NCBI RefSeq assembly: GCF_019145495.1
Contig: NZ_JAHSTU010000001.1
Location: forward strand, 248,001-312,000
Direction of reading: 5' to 3'
Length of the DNA stretch: 64,000 nucleotides
Source: Pseudomonas azerbaijanoccidentalis
GTDB taxonomy: Bacteria; Pseudomonadota; Gammaproteobacteria; Pseudomonadales; Pseudomonadaceae
Position 1 is the first letter of the stretch, and every line of letters begins with the position of its first letter. A program made the position numbers and the translations under genes. Positions 17,978-27,677 of the stretch are shown here, piece after piece. A model generated the notes under the pieces. The model was not told where the DNA came from and searched no databases. It saw only the letters and a list, made by a program, of their open reading frames with translations.

Positions 17978-19801
17978 ATGACCCAATCCTTTGATCCAGG
18001 CGCCTTCCTGTCAACCGTCAGCGGGCGCCCCGGCGTGTATCGCATGTTCGACAGCGATGCGCGTCTGCTTTACGTCGGCAAGGCCAAGAACCTCAAGAGT
18101 CGCCTTTCGAGCTACTTCCGCAAAACCGGTCTGGCGCCAAAGACGGCTGCCTTGGTAGCGCGAATCGCTCAGGTCGAAACGACCATCACCGCCAATGAAA
18201 CCGAAGCCCTGTTGCTTGAGCAGACGCTGATCAAGGAATGGCGTCCGCCGTACAACATCCTGCTGCGCGACGACAAATCCTACCCGTACGTTTTTCTCTC
18301 CGATGGCCAGTTCCCGCGATTGAGCATCCATCGTGGGGCAAAAAAGGCCAAGGGCAAATATTTCGGTCCGTACCCCAGCGCCGGTGCCATTCGCGAAAGT
18401 CTGAGTCTGCTGCAAAAGGCGTTTTTTGTTCGCCAATGCGAAGACAGCTATTACAAGAACCGCACCCGTCCATGTCTGCAATACCAGATCAAGCGCTGTA
18501 AAGCTCCCTGCGTCGGCCTGGTGGAGCCCGAGGTGTATGCCGAAGATGTTCGGCACTCGGTCATGTTCCTCGAAGGCCGCAGCAATGCGCTGGCCGACGA
18601 GTTGTCTGCCGGCATGGAAGAGGCAGCGATCAATCTCGAGTTCGAGCGCGCCGCCGAATTGCGCGACCAGATCTCTTTACTGCGCCGGGTCCAGGACCAG
18701 CAGAGCATGGAAGGCGGAACCGGCGACGTCGATGTGATTGCAGCATTCGTCAACCCGGGCGGTGCTTGCGTTCATTTGATCAGCGTGCGTGGCGGGCGTG
18801 TATTGGGCAGCAAGAACTTCTTCCCGCAAGTGGGTATAGAAGAGGACGTTTCCGAGGTCATGGCGGCGTTTCTTGGCCAGTACTTCATCAGCAGCCCTGA
18901 GCGCGACTTGCCGAGTGAGTTGATCGTCAACGTGGTCCATGACGACTTCCCGACATTGATTGCAGCCATTGATGAGCTGCGTGGTCGTGAGCTGAGCATC
19001 AGTCACCGGGTGCGTGGCACGCGGGCACGCTGGCAGCAACTGGCGGTCACCAACGCCGAGCAGGCCCTGAGTGCGCGCCTGGCGAATCGTCAGCACATTA
19101 CGGCGCGTTTCGATGCGCTGGCAGAGGTGCTGAAGCTCGACGAGCCACCGCAGCGTCTGGAGTGCTATGACATCAGTCACTCCAGCGGTGAAGCGACGGT
19201 GGCGTCTTGCGTGGTATTCGGCCCCGAAGGTCCGATCAAGGCAGACTACCGTCGCTACAACATCGAAGGCGTTACCGCCGGCGATGATTACGCGGCGATG
19301 CACCAGGCGCTGACCCGGCGCTTCAGCAAGCTGAAGGACGGGGAGGGCAAGCTACCGGATATTTTGCTGGTGGACGGCGGCAAAGGGCAGTTGTCCATGG
19401 CGCGTGACGTGCTCAACGAACTGGCGGTGCCTGATCTGATTCTGCTCGGTGTCGCCAAGGGGGCAACGCGCAAGGCGGGTTTCGAAACGTTGTACCTCAA
19501 CGATGCCGCTCACGAGTTCACCCTGCGCGGTGATTCGCCCGCCTTGCATTTGATCCAGCAGATCCGCGACGAAGCCCACCGTTTTGCGATTACCGGGCAC
19601 CGCGCCCGACGCGGCAAAACTCGCCGAACGTCTACGCTTGAGGGCGTTGCCGGAGTCGGGCCAACACGTCGTCGCGATTTATTGAAACATTTTGGTGGAT
19701 TGCAGGAGCTGTCTCGTGCCAGCATCGAAGAGATCGCCAAAGCTCCCGGGATCAGTAAAAAGCTCGCAGAGTTGATTTATGCAAATCTGCACAGCGAGTA
19801 G
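17978..19801 (+). CDS. uvrC: Excinuclease ABC subunit C
   Basis: Dual-incision endonuclease of nucleotide excision repair, 607 residues. The N-terminal GIY-YIG domain reads [30 protein letters not shown] Cys cluster ([25 protein letters not shown]) and UVR motif ([16 protein letters not shown]) follow. Next comes the RNase H-like domain with [18 protein letters not shown] and [11 protein letters not shown], and finally two helix-hairpin-helix repeats ([31 protein letters not shown]). It begins two bases after gacA and is surely co-transcribed. Full length. Confidence 0.97.
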   Translation: MTQSFDPGAFLSTVSGRPGVYRMFDSDARLLYVGKAKNLKSRLSSYFRKTGLAPKTAALVARIAQVETTITANETEALLLEQTLIKEWRPPYNILLRDDKSYPYVFLSDGQFPRLSIHRGAKKAKGKYFGPYPSAGAIRESLSLLQKAFFVRQCEDSYYKNRTRPCLQYQIKRCKAPCVGLVEPEVYAEDVRHSVMFLEGRSNALADELSAGMEEAAINLEFERAAELRDQISLLRRVQDQQSMEGGTGDVDVIAAFVNPGGACVHLISVRGGRVLGSKNFFPQVGIEEDVSEVMAAFLGQYFISSPERDLPSELIVNVVHDDFPTLIAAIDELRGRELSISHRVRGTRARWQQLAVTNAEQALSARLANRQHITARFDALAEVLKLDEPPQRLECYDISHSSGEATVASCVVFGPEGPIKADYRRYNIEGVTAGDDYAAMHQALTRRFSKLKDGEGKLPDILLVDGGKGQLSMARDVLNELAVPDLILLGVAKGATRKAGFETLYLNDAAHEFTLRGDSPALHLIQQIRDEAHRFAITGHRARRGKTRRTSTLEGVAGVGPTRRRDLLKHFGGLQELSRASIEEIAKAPGISKKLAELIYANLHSE

Positions 19802-19833
19802 AATGCCCCCTCACCTCGTAGCCAGTTGTGCCG

Positions 19834-20394
19834 ATGAATATCCCTAATCTGATTACCGTTCTACGCGTCCTGCTCATACCGATCTTCATTTTGCTGTTTT
19901 ACCTGCCATACCAATGGAGCTACCTGGCGTCCGCGTCGGTGTTCGCATTTGCCGCGGCCACAGACTGGCTGGACGGGTATCTGGCCCGCCGTCTGGAGCA
20001 GAGCACGCCATTCGGGGCCTTTCTGGACCCCGTTGCCGACAAGCTGATGGTTGCCGTTGCCCTGGTTCTGCTGGTACAGGAACACGGCAATCTGTGGCTC
20101 ACGCTGCCGGCTGCGGTCATCATCGGTCGAGAGATCGTTGTTTCGGCCCTGCGCGAATGGATGGCCGAACTCGGTGCCCGTGCCCACGTGGCCGTGTCGA
20201 ACCTTGGCAAATGGAAAACCGCCGCGCAAATGCTGGCGTTGGTGATTCTGCTGGCCAATCCGTCGGACTTCAGCTTCTGGGTGCTGCTGGGTTACACCTT
20301 GCTCATGGTCTCCGCCGGCCTGACATTGTGGTCCATGGTCCAGTACTTGCGGGCTGCCTGGCCGCATCTGAAGACCGACGTTGAAAAGAAATAA
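19834..20394 (+). CDS. pgsA: Phosphatidylglycerophosphate synthase
   Basis: Integral membrane CDP-alcohol phosphatidyltransferase that makes phosphatidylglycerophosphate from CDP-diacylglycerol and glycerol-3-phosphate. The catalytic motif DG-x2-AR-x8-G-x3-D-x3-D is complete in [20 protein letters not shown] followed by VADK. 186 residues with about five membrane segments. I prefer the ATG at 19834 ([11 protein letters not shown]) to a GTG two codons upstream; neither has a strong ribosome site. It follows uvrC by 32 bases and precedes the tRNA cluster, as in other pseudomonads. Confidence 0.95.
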   Translation: MNIPNLITVLRVLLIPIFILLFYLPYQWSYLASASVFAFAAATDWLDGYLARRLEQSTPFGAFLDPVADKLMVAVALVLLVQEHGNLWLTLPAAVIIGREIVVSALREWMAELGARAHVAVSNLGKWKTAAQMLALVILLANPSDFSFWVLLGYTLLMVSAGLTLWSMVQYLRAAWPHLKTDVEKK

Positions 20395-20414
20395 AACTTT
20401 TTTGAATCAAGGGG

Positions 20415-20442
20415 TTGACGGGGCTTCTGGATTCTATAGAAT
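20415..20442 (+). promoter_or_regulatory. tRNA operon promoter
   Basis: TTGACG, 16 bases, TAGAAT, followed by a GC-rich GCGCC discriminator typical of stringently controlled stable-RNA promoters. Transcription would begin about ten bases before tRNA-Gly. Confidence 0.7.
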
Positions 20443-20457
20443 GCGCCACACCAAGAC

Positions 20458-20533
<76 letters not shown>

Positions 20534-20579
20534 AGTTTGTACGCATTTGATGTCGCGCTACTGACAGCAAATGTTTTGA

Positions 20580-20653
20580 GGCCGAGTAGCAAAATGGTTA
20601 TGCAGCGGATTGCAAATCCGCCTACGCCGGTTCGATTCCGACCTCGGCCTCCA
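20580..20653 (+). tRNA. tRNA-Cys (GCA)
   Basis: 74 bases. The acceptor stem GGCCGAG pairs with CTCGGCC, CCA is encoded, and the anticodon loop TTGCAAA gives anticodon GCA. The T arm is CCGGTTCGATTCCGA. Confidence 0.98.
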
Positions 20654-20662
20654 CTAATAAAC

Positions 20663-20697
20663 AACCCCGTAGATCGATGATCTACGGGGTTTTTTAT
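20663..20697 (+). terminator. Terminator after tRNA-Cys
   Basis: Long perfect stem (AACCCCGTAGATC with GATCTACGGGGTT) followed by a T run. It ends the Gly-Cys transcript. Confidence 0.92.
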
Positions 20698-20724
20698 TGG
20701 GCGGTGTTAAGGCTAGTACGTTGC

Positions 20725-20797
20725 GTCGATTGCGACTTCGGTGACCACTGTAGAGAAGCTCTGTAGATCCATGATTTACGAAGCTTTTTTATTTTTC
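20725..20797 (+). pseudogene. Decayed copy of the tRNA-Cys 3' end and its terminator
   Basis: GTCGATTGCGACTTCGG..ACCACT aligns without gaps to the tRNA-Cys 3' end at 20631, and GTAGATCCATGATTTACG..GCTTTTTTATT aligns to the terminator. About two thirds of positions match over 60 bases. The 5' half of a tRNA is absent. It is best read as an eroded tandem duplication; the remaining hairpin may still terminate. Confidence 0.65.
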
Positions 20798-20892
20798 GCG
20801 CCAGCAAGAATTAGTCTCGAAAAATACCAATGCGTCCTTGCTTCACGGGGAAGGGATGTATATATTTCCACCCTCTGATTCACCGCGCTACC

Positions 20893-20979
20893 GCCCGAAT
20901 GGCGAAACTGGTAGACGCATGGGACTTAAAATCCCCCGCTCGTAAGGGCGTGCCGGTTCGATTCCGGCTTCGGGCACCA
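20893..20979 (+). tRNA. tRNA-Leu (TAA)
   Basis: 87 bases including encoded CCA. The acceptor stem GCCCGAA pairs with TTCGGGC, there is a long variable arm (CGCTCGTAAGGGCG), and the anticodon loop CTTAAAA gives anticodon TAA. tRNA-Leu genes are common island integration targets; the genes just downstream look accessory. Confidence 0.98.
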
Positions 20980-21069
20980 TCTACATCAAGGGTTTGCGAG
21001 CGAAAGCTAATGCAAACCCTTGTTTTTTTCCGGTTAGCTATTCTGAATATGTTGCGCAATTCACTGAGT

Positions 21070-21507
21070 TCAATGCATCAGGGAAGGAACAAGCGCGGCC
21101 AGTCGGTCGAACAGGACTGCATCTGTTAAATACATCATTTCACCGCTTCTGTGGTCTTCAGCTTCCCAGTCACCATTTGACAGCGGGCGGAAAAACACAC
21201 GCTGATCGAACAGATTGGTAACACTCAGGCCTAGATGCCCCTGATTTTCAGAGGGTTCGAATTTCACCGTTTTCTCAATCACTTTTATAGAAAATGATTG
21301 AACGCAATCGGTGAATTCGGGAAGGATTGGCGAGTTCCTGGATGTTGAAATTTCCTGGATATCATCCAGAAGAGTTTCGATCTTGGAAAAAAGCTGTGGA
21401 GCTAACGCTTGGAGTCGAGCCCTTTGCTCTTCTTTATTACGACACTCTTTTTCCTTTGCCTCCGTGAGCTTTTTGATTTTTTCGATGAGAATGTCTCGGT
21501 TGCTCAT
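21070..21507 (-). CDS. Hypothetical coiled-coil protein
   Basis: 145 residues, unrecognised. The N-terminal 60 residues are highly charged and helical (IEKIKKLTEAKEKECRNKEE), a probable coiled coil. The rest looks like a small mixed alpha/beta domain with WEAEDHRSGEMMYLTDAVL. AAGGA stands before the ATG. Composition is more A+T-rich than neighbouring core genes. It faces the tRNA-Leu gene with no partner on its strand close enough for an operon. It may be accessory. Confidence 0.65.
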   Translation of the reverse strand: MSNRDILIEKIKKLTEAKEKECRNKEEQRARLQALAPQLFSKIETLLDDIQEISTSRNSPILPEFTDCVQSFSIKVIEKTVKFEPSENQGHLGLSVTNLFDQRVFFRPLSNGDWEAEDHRSGEMMYLTDAVLFDRLAALVPSLMH

Positions 21508-21617
21508 GACTCAGTCCTTGATATTGAATGACGATCACTCCTGACCGAAATCTTTGGCATCAGCTTGATTTCGGCTCGCATGGAGCTGTTTGGCTTGGCT
21601 AGCTGATTCTTAGTCGC

Positions 21618-21827
21618 TCACAGATGTTTGCCACTGCCTATCGAACCTGCCTTGCGTCGATCTTCACCGGCAGGGTTGCCGCTGTTGATCAGCCGTCTTT
21701 CCAGCAAAATGTTTTGCAGCGCCTGACGGTCTGACGGGGCCAGTTGATGCTCGCGCTCCTTGAGCTCAAGCAGGATCGGGCTTGACCACTGTCGATAGGT
21801 TTGTTCCGCACTACGAATGGATGACAT
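21618..21827 (-). CDS. Small hypothetical protein (69 aa)
   Basis: Starts MSSIRSAEQTYRQWSSPILLELKEREHQLAPSDRQALQNILLERRLI. The consensus-like AAGGAGGAAGCG before the ATG supports real translation. The protein is mostly helical and basic at the end, with no membrane segment. Function unknown; monocistronic. Confidence 0.6.
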   Translation of the reverse strand: MSSIRSAEQTYRQWSSPILLELKEREHQLAPSDRQALQNILLERRLINSGNPAGEDRRKAGSIGSGKHL

Positions 21828-21950
21828 CGCTTCCTCCTTGAACCGGCTCCCGCCATTGAAGGCGCCGCTGTTCGATACGACACCCTAGACGAGGAAGCCT
21901 GATGCTGCCAATGCAGCACGTCGGACTAATTGTTGAAATGAGTGAAATGA

Positions 21951-22076
21951 CGAGCGCTCCGAGATTTCGATTGGCTCGCCATTTCCTGCCCGCCACAGGA
22001 GGGGCGTGACCTGGTCGAAGCGTTCAAGCGCATGTCGTTGCGTGAAATCCTGCAAGCTGCTGGCAAGGTGCAGTGA
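21951..22076 (+). pseudogene. Possible 3' remnant of a lost gene
   Basis: In the frame ending at the TGA near 22076 there are about 41 residues without a start codon, ending EGRDLVEAFKRMSLREILQA and then AGKVQ. The wording is protein-like, but nothing identifies the family. It lies in an otherwise gene-free stretch of about 270 bases. Confidence 0.25.
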
Positions 22077-22095
22077 GCGAACAACGCGTTTCCAA

Positions 22096-22521
22096 CTATT
22101 TGGCTTTCCAGCTGCCACCACCGGTTTCGCAATCGATTTTGGCTTGCGCGAGGTTTTCGGCGTTGTAGTAATACGTCGATACTTGCGCGTTCTCAGGAAT
22201 GTTTGGGGCCTTGCTGTTTTTGTCTTTGCTGGTGGATTGAGGGTTGGCCAGCGACTCGGGCGTCAGCCTGCCCACGCAAGTGGCCTGGTAGCGATCTGCA
22301 CACTGCGCGACTTTCTTCTTGGTGCTACTGAGCATTTCCTTGCTTTCATTGCTGCACGACCAATCGATGGCGTCGACGGGCATGTTTTCGTATTCATAGC
22401 AGGTGTGGGATTCGATAACCGGAACGGAAGGGCTTTGCGAGCGGGTGATGACATCGCAGCCTTGGGCCATTGTCAGGGCAGGGCAAAGGCTGGCGATCAG
22501 AAGCAACAGTCGACTGTTCAT
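22096..22521 (-). CDS. Hypothetical secreted protein
   Basis: 141 residues. The start at MNSRLLLLIASLCPALTMAQG has GAGGAAAT upstream and gives a Sec signal cleaved after TMA. The mature part has six cysteines (QGCDV, HTCYE, WSCSN, AQCAD, ATCVG, DCETGGGSW), suggesting disulfides in the periplasm. No family recognised. A 40-residue upstream extension would hide the signal and is rejected. Confidence 0.7.
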   Translation of the reverse strand: MNSRLLLLIASLCPALTMAQGCDVITRSQSPSVPVIESHTCYEYENMPVDAIDWSCSNESKEMLSSTKKKVAQCADRYQATCVGRLTPESLANPQSTSKDKNSKAPNIPENAQVSTYYYNAENLAQAKIDCETGGGSWKAK

Positions 22522-22650
22522 GCAGATTTCCTCACCAATAGCCCCTTGGATCAGAAGGCTTACAGGATTTGAAAGACAATCGGCCGTCGCGTTCAATTCG
22601 TTTAAGGGCTTGCAGGTTTGGCGGCCAACCGCGGCCGCCAAACCGATGAG

Positions 22651-22935
22651 CTAAACGAAAGGTTGGCCCGTGAAACCACGAGGCAGTCGTTGCTGGCCGG
22701 CCATGGCAGTAAGCCGTTCGGTCCAGGCCTGGCGCCAGTCGTTGACGGTATGAATGGCTTTGGCTTTGCGCGCGGCCCGACGTGCTGCGTTACGCTCGGT
22801 TTTGCGTGCTTCCTTGAACGCGTCGGTATTGCGGCAGCTTCGGCATTTAACCCGGTTGAGTTCTCGGGTGGAGGTGAGATTGCTGCCCTTATGACCGCAG
22901 GCCAGGTGCCCGCTGATTTTGAAGTGAGTAACCAT
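22651..22935 (-). CDS. Small basic zinc-ribbon-like protein
   Basis: 94 residues. The start MVTHFKISGHLACGHKGSN follows GAAGGAG. CGHK and CRSC (in NRVKCRSCRN) could form a four-ligand zinc site. The C-terminal half is very basic (KEARKTERNAARRAARKAK), as in nucleic-acid-binding proteins. Function unknown. The upstream Met gives a 13-residue basic extension that I do not include. Confidence 0.65.
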   Translation of the reverse strand: MVTHFKISGHLACGHKGSNLTSTRELNRVKCRSCRNTDAFKEARKTERNAARRAARKAKAIHTVNDWRQAWTERLTAMAGQQRLPRGFTGQPFV

Positions 22936-23138
22936 CAAACGTCTCCTTCGTGACGTGTGATCGTTGGACCTCACGTGAACGTGGACGTTCGTGGCTTTGC
23001 CGGGGCAAAAAAATCCCGGCGTCTGGCCGGGTGGGGAGCAGCACGAATAGCGCAGGCAGGCACATGCCCGGTGACAAGAAGGTCGCCGATCACGTGTCCC
23101 GCGTCGGTACGTGTTTCGTATCGATTGTCTGGATCAAA

Positions 23139-23369
23139 TCATCTGAACCGTGGCAGCGGTGGCTCAACAGGCTTGAGCGACGACAGGGTGTTGCGGATCA
23201 GTGGCGTATCCTTTTCGATGTCGTTCAGACGATCGCGGATTCTGAGGGCCGTTGGATGACCGCCTTGATGGTCGACCCAATCGGCGATTTCCTTGCACGC
23301 GGCCGCCAAACGAACCTGGCGCGAATCAAGCAGGGTGAGCAGGGTGGTGATGGACTCTTTTTCGGACAT
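23139..23369 (-). CDS. Small hypothetical protein (76 aa)
   Basis: Starts MSEKESITTLLTLLDSRQVRLAAACKEIADWVDHQGG after a consensus GGAGGTG ribosome site. It is predicted all helical and ends in a Pro-rich tail (KPVEPPLPRFR). No recognised family. The longer frame upstream (from 23546) reads like non-coding sequence. Confidence 0.65.
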   Translation of the reverse strand: MSEKESITTLLTLLDSRQVRLAAACKEIADWVDHQGGHPTALRIRDRLNDIEKDTPLIRNTLSSLKPVEPPLPRFR

Positions 23370-23497
23370 GGGAAACACCTCCGTTGAAGACACCTGGCAG
23401 GGCAGTAAAAAGCCCGCAGGGAGCGAGCTGTCTACCGATGGGACGCTGGTCTTCCAGCTCTCTTCAGTATAGACCCGTAAACGCCCGTGCAGGCTCG

Positions 23498-23719
23498 TCA
23501 GCCTTGCCGGGCTGTCACTTGTGATCGGGCATTCAACTGTCGGCAAACATGCCGCGCATCCTCTTCAAGATCGTAGCCGTCACCGATGAAACCGTTGGTA
23601 CGGGTATCGGCGATGCGGTACCAGACCGCAGCGTCAGGTGGCAGGTGATCGGTTTCGCCGGCCCGACGGCCATGAATGATGATCTTGTTGCAGCGCTTCA
23701 CGACGAATATGTCTTCCAT
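23498..23719 (-). CDS. Small hypothetical protein (73 aa)
   Basis: MEDIFVVKRCNKIIIHGRRAGETDHLPPDAAVWYRIADTRTNGFIGDGYDLEEDARHVCRQLN: a compact alpha/beta wording with alternating strands and a C-terminal helix. GGTGAAG precedes the start. Unrecognised; one of five or six orphan genes between tRNA-Leu and topoisomerase IB. Confidence 0.6.
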   Translation of the reverse strand: MEDIFVVKRCNKIIIHGRRAGETDHLPPDAAVWYRIADTRTNGFIGDGYDLEEDARHVCRQLNARSQVTARQG

Positions 23720-23791
23720 GGCTTCACCGCAGCTGATTCATGTACAGATCAACTATAGAAGTCATTTGTCATCGTGCAAAAAATAGGCAGG

Positions 23792-24811
23792 TCAATTCGT
23801 CGGTTCAGACGCCAGCTTTTCCAACAGCATCGCCAGCGCGACTTCTTCGGCGCGCAGCCCTTTGCGCGTTCTCGGTCTGGGCAATTGCGCCAGTGCGCCG
23901 AGCAAAAAACCGTCGAGCACCCCTGGATGGATGTAGCACTTGCGACAGACTGCCGGCGTATTGCCCAACTGTTTGGCGACGTTTTTCACCATCTCCACCA
24001 CGTGCCGTTTCGCTTCCGACTCGGGCTGCCACTGCAATTTGCGCAATACCGCCAGCGCCAGTGCGCTGCCGGCCCAGGTTCGGTAATCCTTGGCGGTGAA
24101 GTCGGCGCCGGTCAAGGTTTGCAGGTAGGCGTTGACGTCGGCTGAGGTGATGGTGTGCCGCTCTCCGTTTTCATCGAGGTATTGAAAGAGGTTTTGCCCG
24201 GGAATTTCCTGGCAACGCTTGATGATCCGCGCCAGTCGCCGGTCCTTCACGGTAATTTGATGTTCGATGCCGCTTTTGCCGCGAAACTGAAACAGGATCG
24301 CACTGCCATTGATCTCCACGTGGCGACTGCGCAGGGTGGTCAGACCGTAGGAGCGGTTGTCCCGGGCATATTGCGTGTTGCCGACGCGAATCAACGTGGC
24401 ATCGAGCAAGGTGATGACGGTGGCCATGACTTTGTCGCGGCTGAAACCCGGCGCCGCCAATAACGCCTCCAGCTGTTTGCGCAGTTTCGGCAGGGCCTGG
24501 CCGAAGTCCCTCAGGCGCGAATATTTGTCGCTGTCGCGCACTTCGCGCCAGCGCGCGTGATAGCGGTACTGCTTGCGGCCACGGGCGTCGCGACCGGTGG
24601 CCTGCAAGTGGCCGCGCGGGTCGGTACAGATCCACACATCGGTGTAGGCCGGCGGCACGGCGAGGGCATTGATGCGCCGTATTTCCTCGGGGTCGGTGAT
24701 GCGTTGGCCCGCCGGATCGAAGTAGCTGAATTTACCCCGCAGTTTTTTACGGGTGATGCCGGGCTGGGTGTCATCGACGTAATGCAGGTCGGAAGGCAGC
24801 GCATCGGGCAT
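23792..24811 (-). CDS. DNA topoisomerase IB (poxvirus/eukaryotic type)
   Basis: Type IB topoisomerase of 339 residues that relaxes supercoils through a 3'-phosphotyrosyl link. The N-terminal domain starts LHYVDDTQPGITRKKLRGKFSYFDP. The catalytic core shows YARDNRSYGLTTLRSRHVEI (first Arg), FRGKSG (Lys), ADFTAKDYRTWAGS (second Arg/His region) and the nucleophile Tyr in CRKCYIHPGVLDG. The start at MPDALPSDLHYV has AAGGAT upstream. The family is scattered among bacteria and common in pseudomonads. Confidence 0.93.
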   Translation of the reverse strand: MPDALPSDLHYVDDTQPGITRKKLRGKFSYFDPAGQRITDPEEIRRINALAVPPAYTDVWICTDPRGHLQATGRDARGRKQYRYHARWREVRDSDKYSRLRDFGQALPKLRKQLEALLAAPGFSRDKVMATVITLLDATLIRVGNTQYARDNRSYGLTTLRSRHVEINGSAILFQFRGKSGIEHQITVKDRRLARIIKRCQEIPGQNLFQYLDENGERHTITSADVNAYLQTLTGADFTAKDYRTWAGSALALAVLRKLQWQPESEAKRHVVEMVKNVAKQLGNTPAVCRKCYIHPGVLDGFLLGALAQLPRPRTRKGLRAEEVALAMLLEKLASEPTN

Positions 24812-24886
24812 GGCGATTATCCTTGGTATGGGATCAGGGGCCGTTACAGCCATTGACCCCACGCCGATGCAGTCGTGCCGACGAAG

Positions 24887-25966
24887 TTACGCCAGCACGG
24901 CCACAGCCTTGATCTGCGCCCAAAGTTGCTGGCCCGGATGGACGTTCATCTGATCACGGGAATAGCGGGTGATGCGCGCCAGCAACGGCGTGCCTGCAGC
25001 GTCCAGGCGTATCAAAACGTGGGCGGCGTTGTCGGCATTCATTTCACTGACGACGGTGACCGGCAGGCGATTGAGGATGCTGCTTTGCTCGACAGCGTGC
25101 AGGCTCAGGCTTATGTCGCGGGCCTGTACTTTGCAGCGCAATGCCTGGCCCGGAACCATGGGTGTATGCGCCACGCGGATGGTCAGCGCTGTGTCGGGAA
25201 GTTGCAGGGTCAGCAACTGGTATTCGCCGTCATAGCTGCTCACACGCCCTTCAATCACGACGCCCGCGTCACTGCCCATCGCGAGTGGCAGGTCCAGGCG
25301 CGCCAGGGTTTGACCGATAGGACCGCTGGCCAGCGCCCGTCCTTCGCTGAGCAAAACAATGTGGTCAGCCAGTTGCGCCACTTCATCCTGGGAGTGGCTG
25401 ACGTACAGCACCGGAATGTCCAGTTCATCGTGCAGCCGTTGCAGGTAAGGCAGGATTTCGCTTTTGCGCTTGGCGTCCAGCGCCGCCAATGGTTCGTCCA
25501 TCAGCAACAGTTTGGGGCTGGTGAGCAGCGCGCGAGCGATCCCCACCCGCTGCCGCTCGCCGCCGGAAAGATGTTGCGGATGGCGATCCAGCAGATGACC
25601 GATGCCGAGCAATTCTGTCGCGTGGGCCATGTCGACCCGGCGCTGTTGTTTCGGGATGCGTTTGAGGCCGAACTCCAGGTTGGCCAGCACCGACAGATGA
25701 GGAAACAGGCTGGCTTCCTGAAACACGTAACCGAGGGCGCGTTTATGCGGCGCGACGAAAATCTGCTGTTCGCTGTCCTGCCAGACTTCGTCGTTGACCT
25801 GGACAAACCCCTGATCGGCTCGCTCCAGCCCGGCAATGCAGCGCAGGCATGTGGTTTTGCCCGAGCCGGAATGCCCATACAGCGCTGTGACGCCACGACC
25901 GGGCAACTGCAAATCGACATCCAGGGCGAACCCCGAATAATTCAGTTTCAAGCGCGTGTGAATCAT
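24887..25966 (-). CDS. modC: Molybdate ABC transporter ATPase
   Basis: Cytoplasmic ATPase of the molybdate importer, 359 residues. Walker A is [16 protein letters not shown], the signature [16 protein letters not shown], and Walker [13 protein letters not shown]. The C-terminal third (from about 290) carries a TOBE/MOP-like domain with [17 protein letters not shown], which binds oxyanion. It starts three bases after modB and is last in the operon. Confidence 0.96.
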   Translation of the reverse strand: MIHTRLKLNYSGFALDVDLQLPGRGVTALYGHSGSGKTTCLRCIAGLERADQGFVQVNDEVWQDSEQQIFVAPHKRALGYVFQEASLFPHLSVLANLEFGLKRIPKQQRRVDMAHATELLGIGHLLDRHPQHLSGGERQRVGIARALLTSPKLLLMDEPLAALDAKRKSEILPYLQRLHDELDIPVLYVSHSQDEVAQLADHIVLLSEGRALASGPIGQTLARLDLPLAMGSDAGVVIEGRVSSYDGEYQLLTLQLPDTALTIRVAHTPMVPGQALRCKVQARDISLSLHAVEQSSILNRLPVTVVSEMNADNAAHVLIRLDAAGTPLLARITRYSRDQMNVHPGQQLWAQIKAVAVLA

Positions 25967-25969
25967 TGA

Positions 25970-26650
25970 TCAGCTCCAGCCCGTTTTGGTTTTTCGGCTG
26001 GAGTACAGCGCCAGCAAGACCGCAAAAGAGAACACCAGCATCGCCCCGGCGAGCCAATGGGCCTGGGCGTATTCCATGGCTTCGACGTGATCGTAGATTT
26101 GCACCGAGACCACGCGGGTCTTGTCGGGAATATTGCCGCCGATCATCAGCACCACGCCGAATTCGCCCACGGTATGGGCAAAGCCAAGGATGGCGGCGGT
26201 GATGAAACCGGGGCGGGCCAGTGGCAGCGTGACGCTGAAGAAGGTGTCCCAGGGATTGGCGCGCAAGGTCGCGGCCACTTCCAGCGGTCGAGTGCCGATG
26301 GCGGAAAATGCGTTTTGCAGCGGCTGGACCACGAACGGCATCGAATACAGCACCGAGCCGATCACCAGCCCTGCAAAACTGAACGTCAGGGTGCCGAGCC
26401 CCAGCGATTGGGTGAGCTGACCGACGAAGCCATGAGGGCCGAGCGCGAGCAGCAGGTAAAAACCAATCACCGTGGGCGGCAGCACCAGGGGCAGGGCAAC
26501 GATCGCCCCGACCGGGCCGCGCAACCAGGATTGGGTGCGCGACAGCCATAACGCCAACGGAGTGCCAATGATCAACAGGATGACGGTCGTCAGGGACGCC
26601 AGTTTCAGGGTCAGCCAAATGGCGGAAAAATCGGCACTCGTCAGGGTCAT
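25970..26650 (-). CDS. modB: Molybdate ABC transporter permease
   Basis: Inner-membrane permease of 226 residues with about five helices. [35 protein letters not shown] is the ModB signature. The EAA loop is [27 protein letters not shown]. It directly abuts modA and lies three bases before modC. Confidence 0.96.
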   Translation of the reverse strand: MTLTSADFSAIWLTLKLASLTTVILLIIGTPLALWLSRTQSWLRGPVGAIVALPLVLPPTVIGFYLLLALGPHGFVGQLTQSLGLGTLTFSFAGLVIGSVLYSMPFVVQPLQNAFSAIGTRPLEVAATLRANPWDTFFSVTLPLARPGFITAAILGFAHTVGEFGVVLMIGGNIPDKTRVVSVQIYDHVEAMEYAQAHWLAGAMLVFSFAVLLALYSSRKTKTGWS

Positions 26651-27430
<780 letters not shown>

Positions 27431-27459
27431 TTATAGGCGGTGTTACGAGGGGGGATAAA

Positions 27460-27485
27460 TCGCTATGTAGGAGAATATATAGCGA
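27460..27485 (-). promoter_or_regulatory. Mo-box-like palindrome (ModE operator candidate)
   Basis: Inverted repeat with arms TCGCTAT and ATAGCGA around a 12-base centre that keeps TA/TA symmetry. This matches the layout of ModE sites near mod operons. It lies 42 bases before modA and overlaps a TATATT hexamer on the minus strand that could be the -10 element. ModE itself is not encoded in the window. Confidence 0.6.
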
Positions 27486-27527
27486 AATGCCTGTAAACGG
27501 AACGCACCGTATAGCGCACATTTTCAT

Positions 27528-27671
27528 GTAGCAGCTGCCGAAGGCTGCGTTCGGGTCGGGCCGCGTTCGGACGAAGCGATCGTAAACAAGTGCACCCGGT
27601 GCATCAGTCAAACACTGCGCACCGGATTGACGACCGCTGCGCAGCCGGATGCAGCCTTTGGCAGCTGCTAC
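27528..27671. repeat. Long inverted repeat (GTAGCAGCTGCC family)
   Basis: Outer arms GTAGCAGCTGCCGAAGGCTGC and the diverged complement GCAGCC..GGCAGCTGCTAC enclose about 100 bases with further internal dyads (CACCCGGTGCATC / GCGCACCGG). It lies between convergent/tandem mod and nitronate monooxygenase genes. It is probably a pair of REP units. Confidence 0.75.
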
Positions 27672-27677
27672 GCGGGG

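Noticed and set aside
20960..24000. Direct repeat of the tRNA-Leu 3' end marking an island boundary
   Set aside because: I found no second copy of the tRNA-Leu 3' sequence in this interval and no integrase gene beside it.
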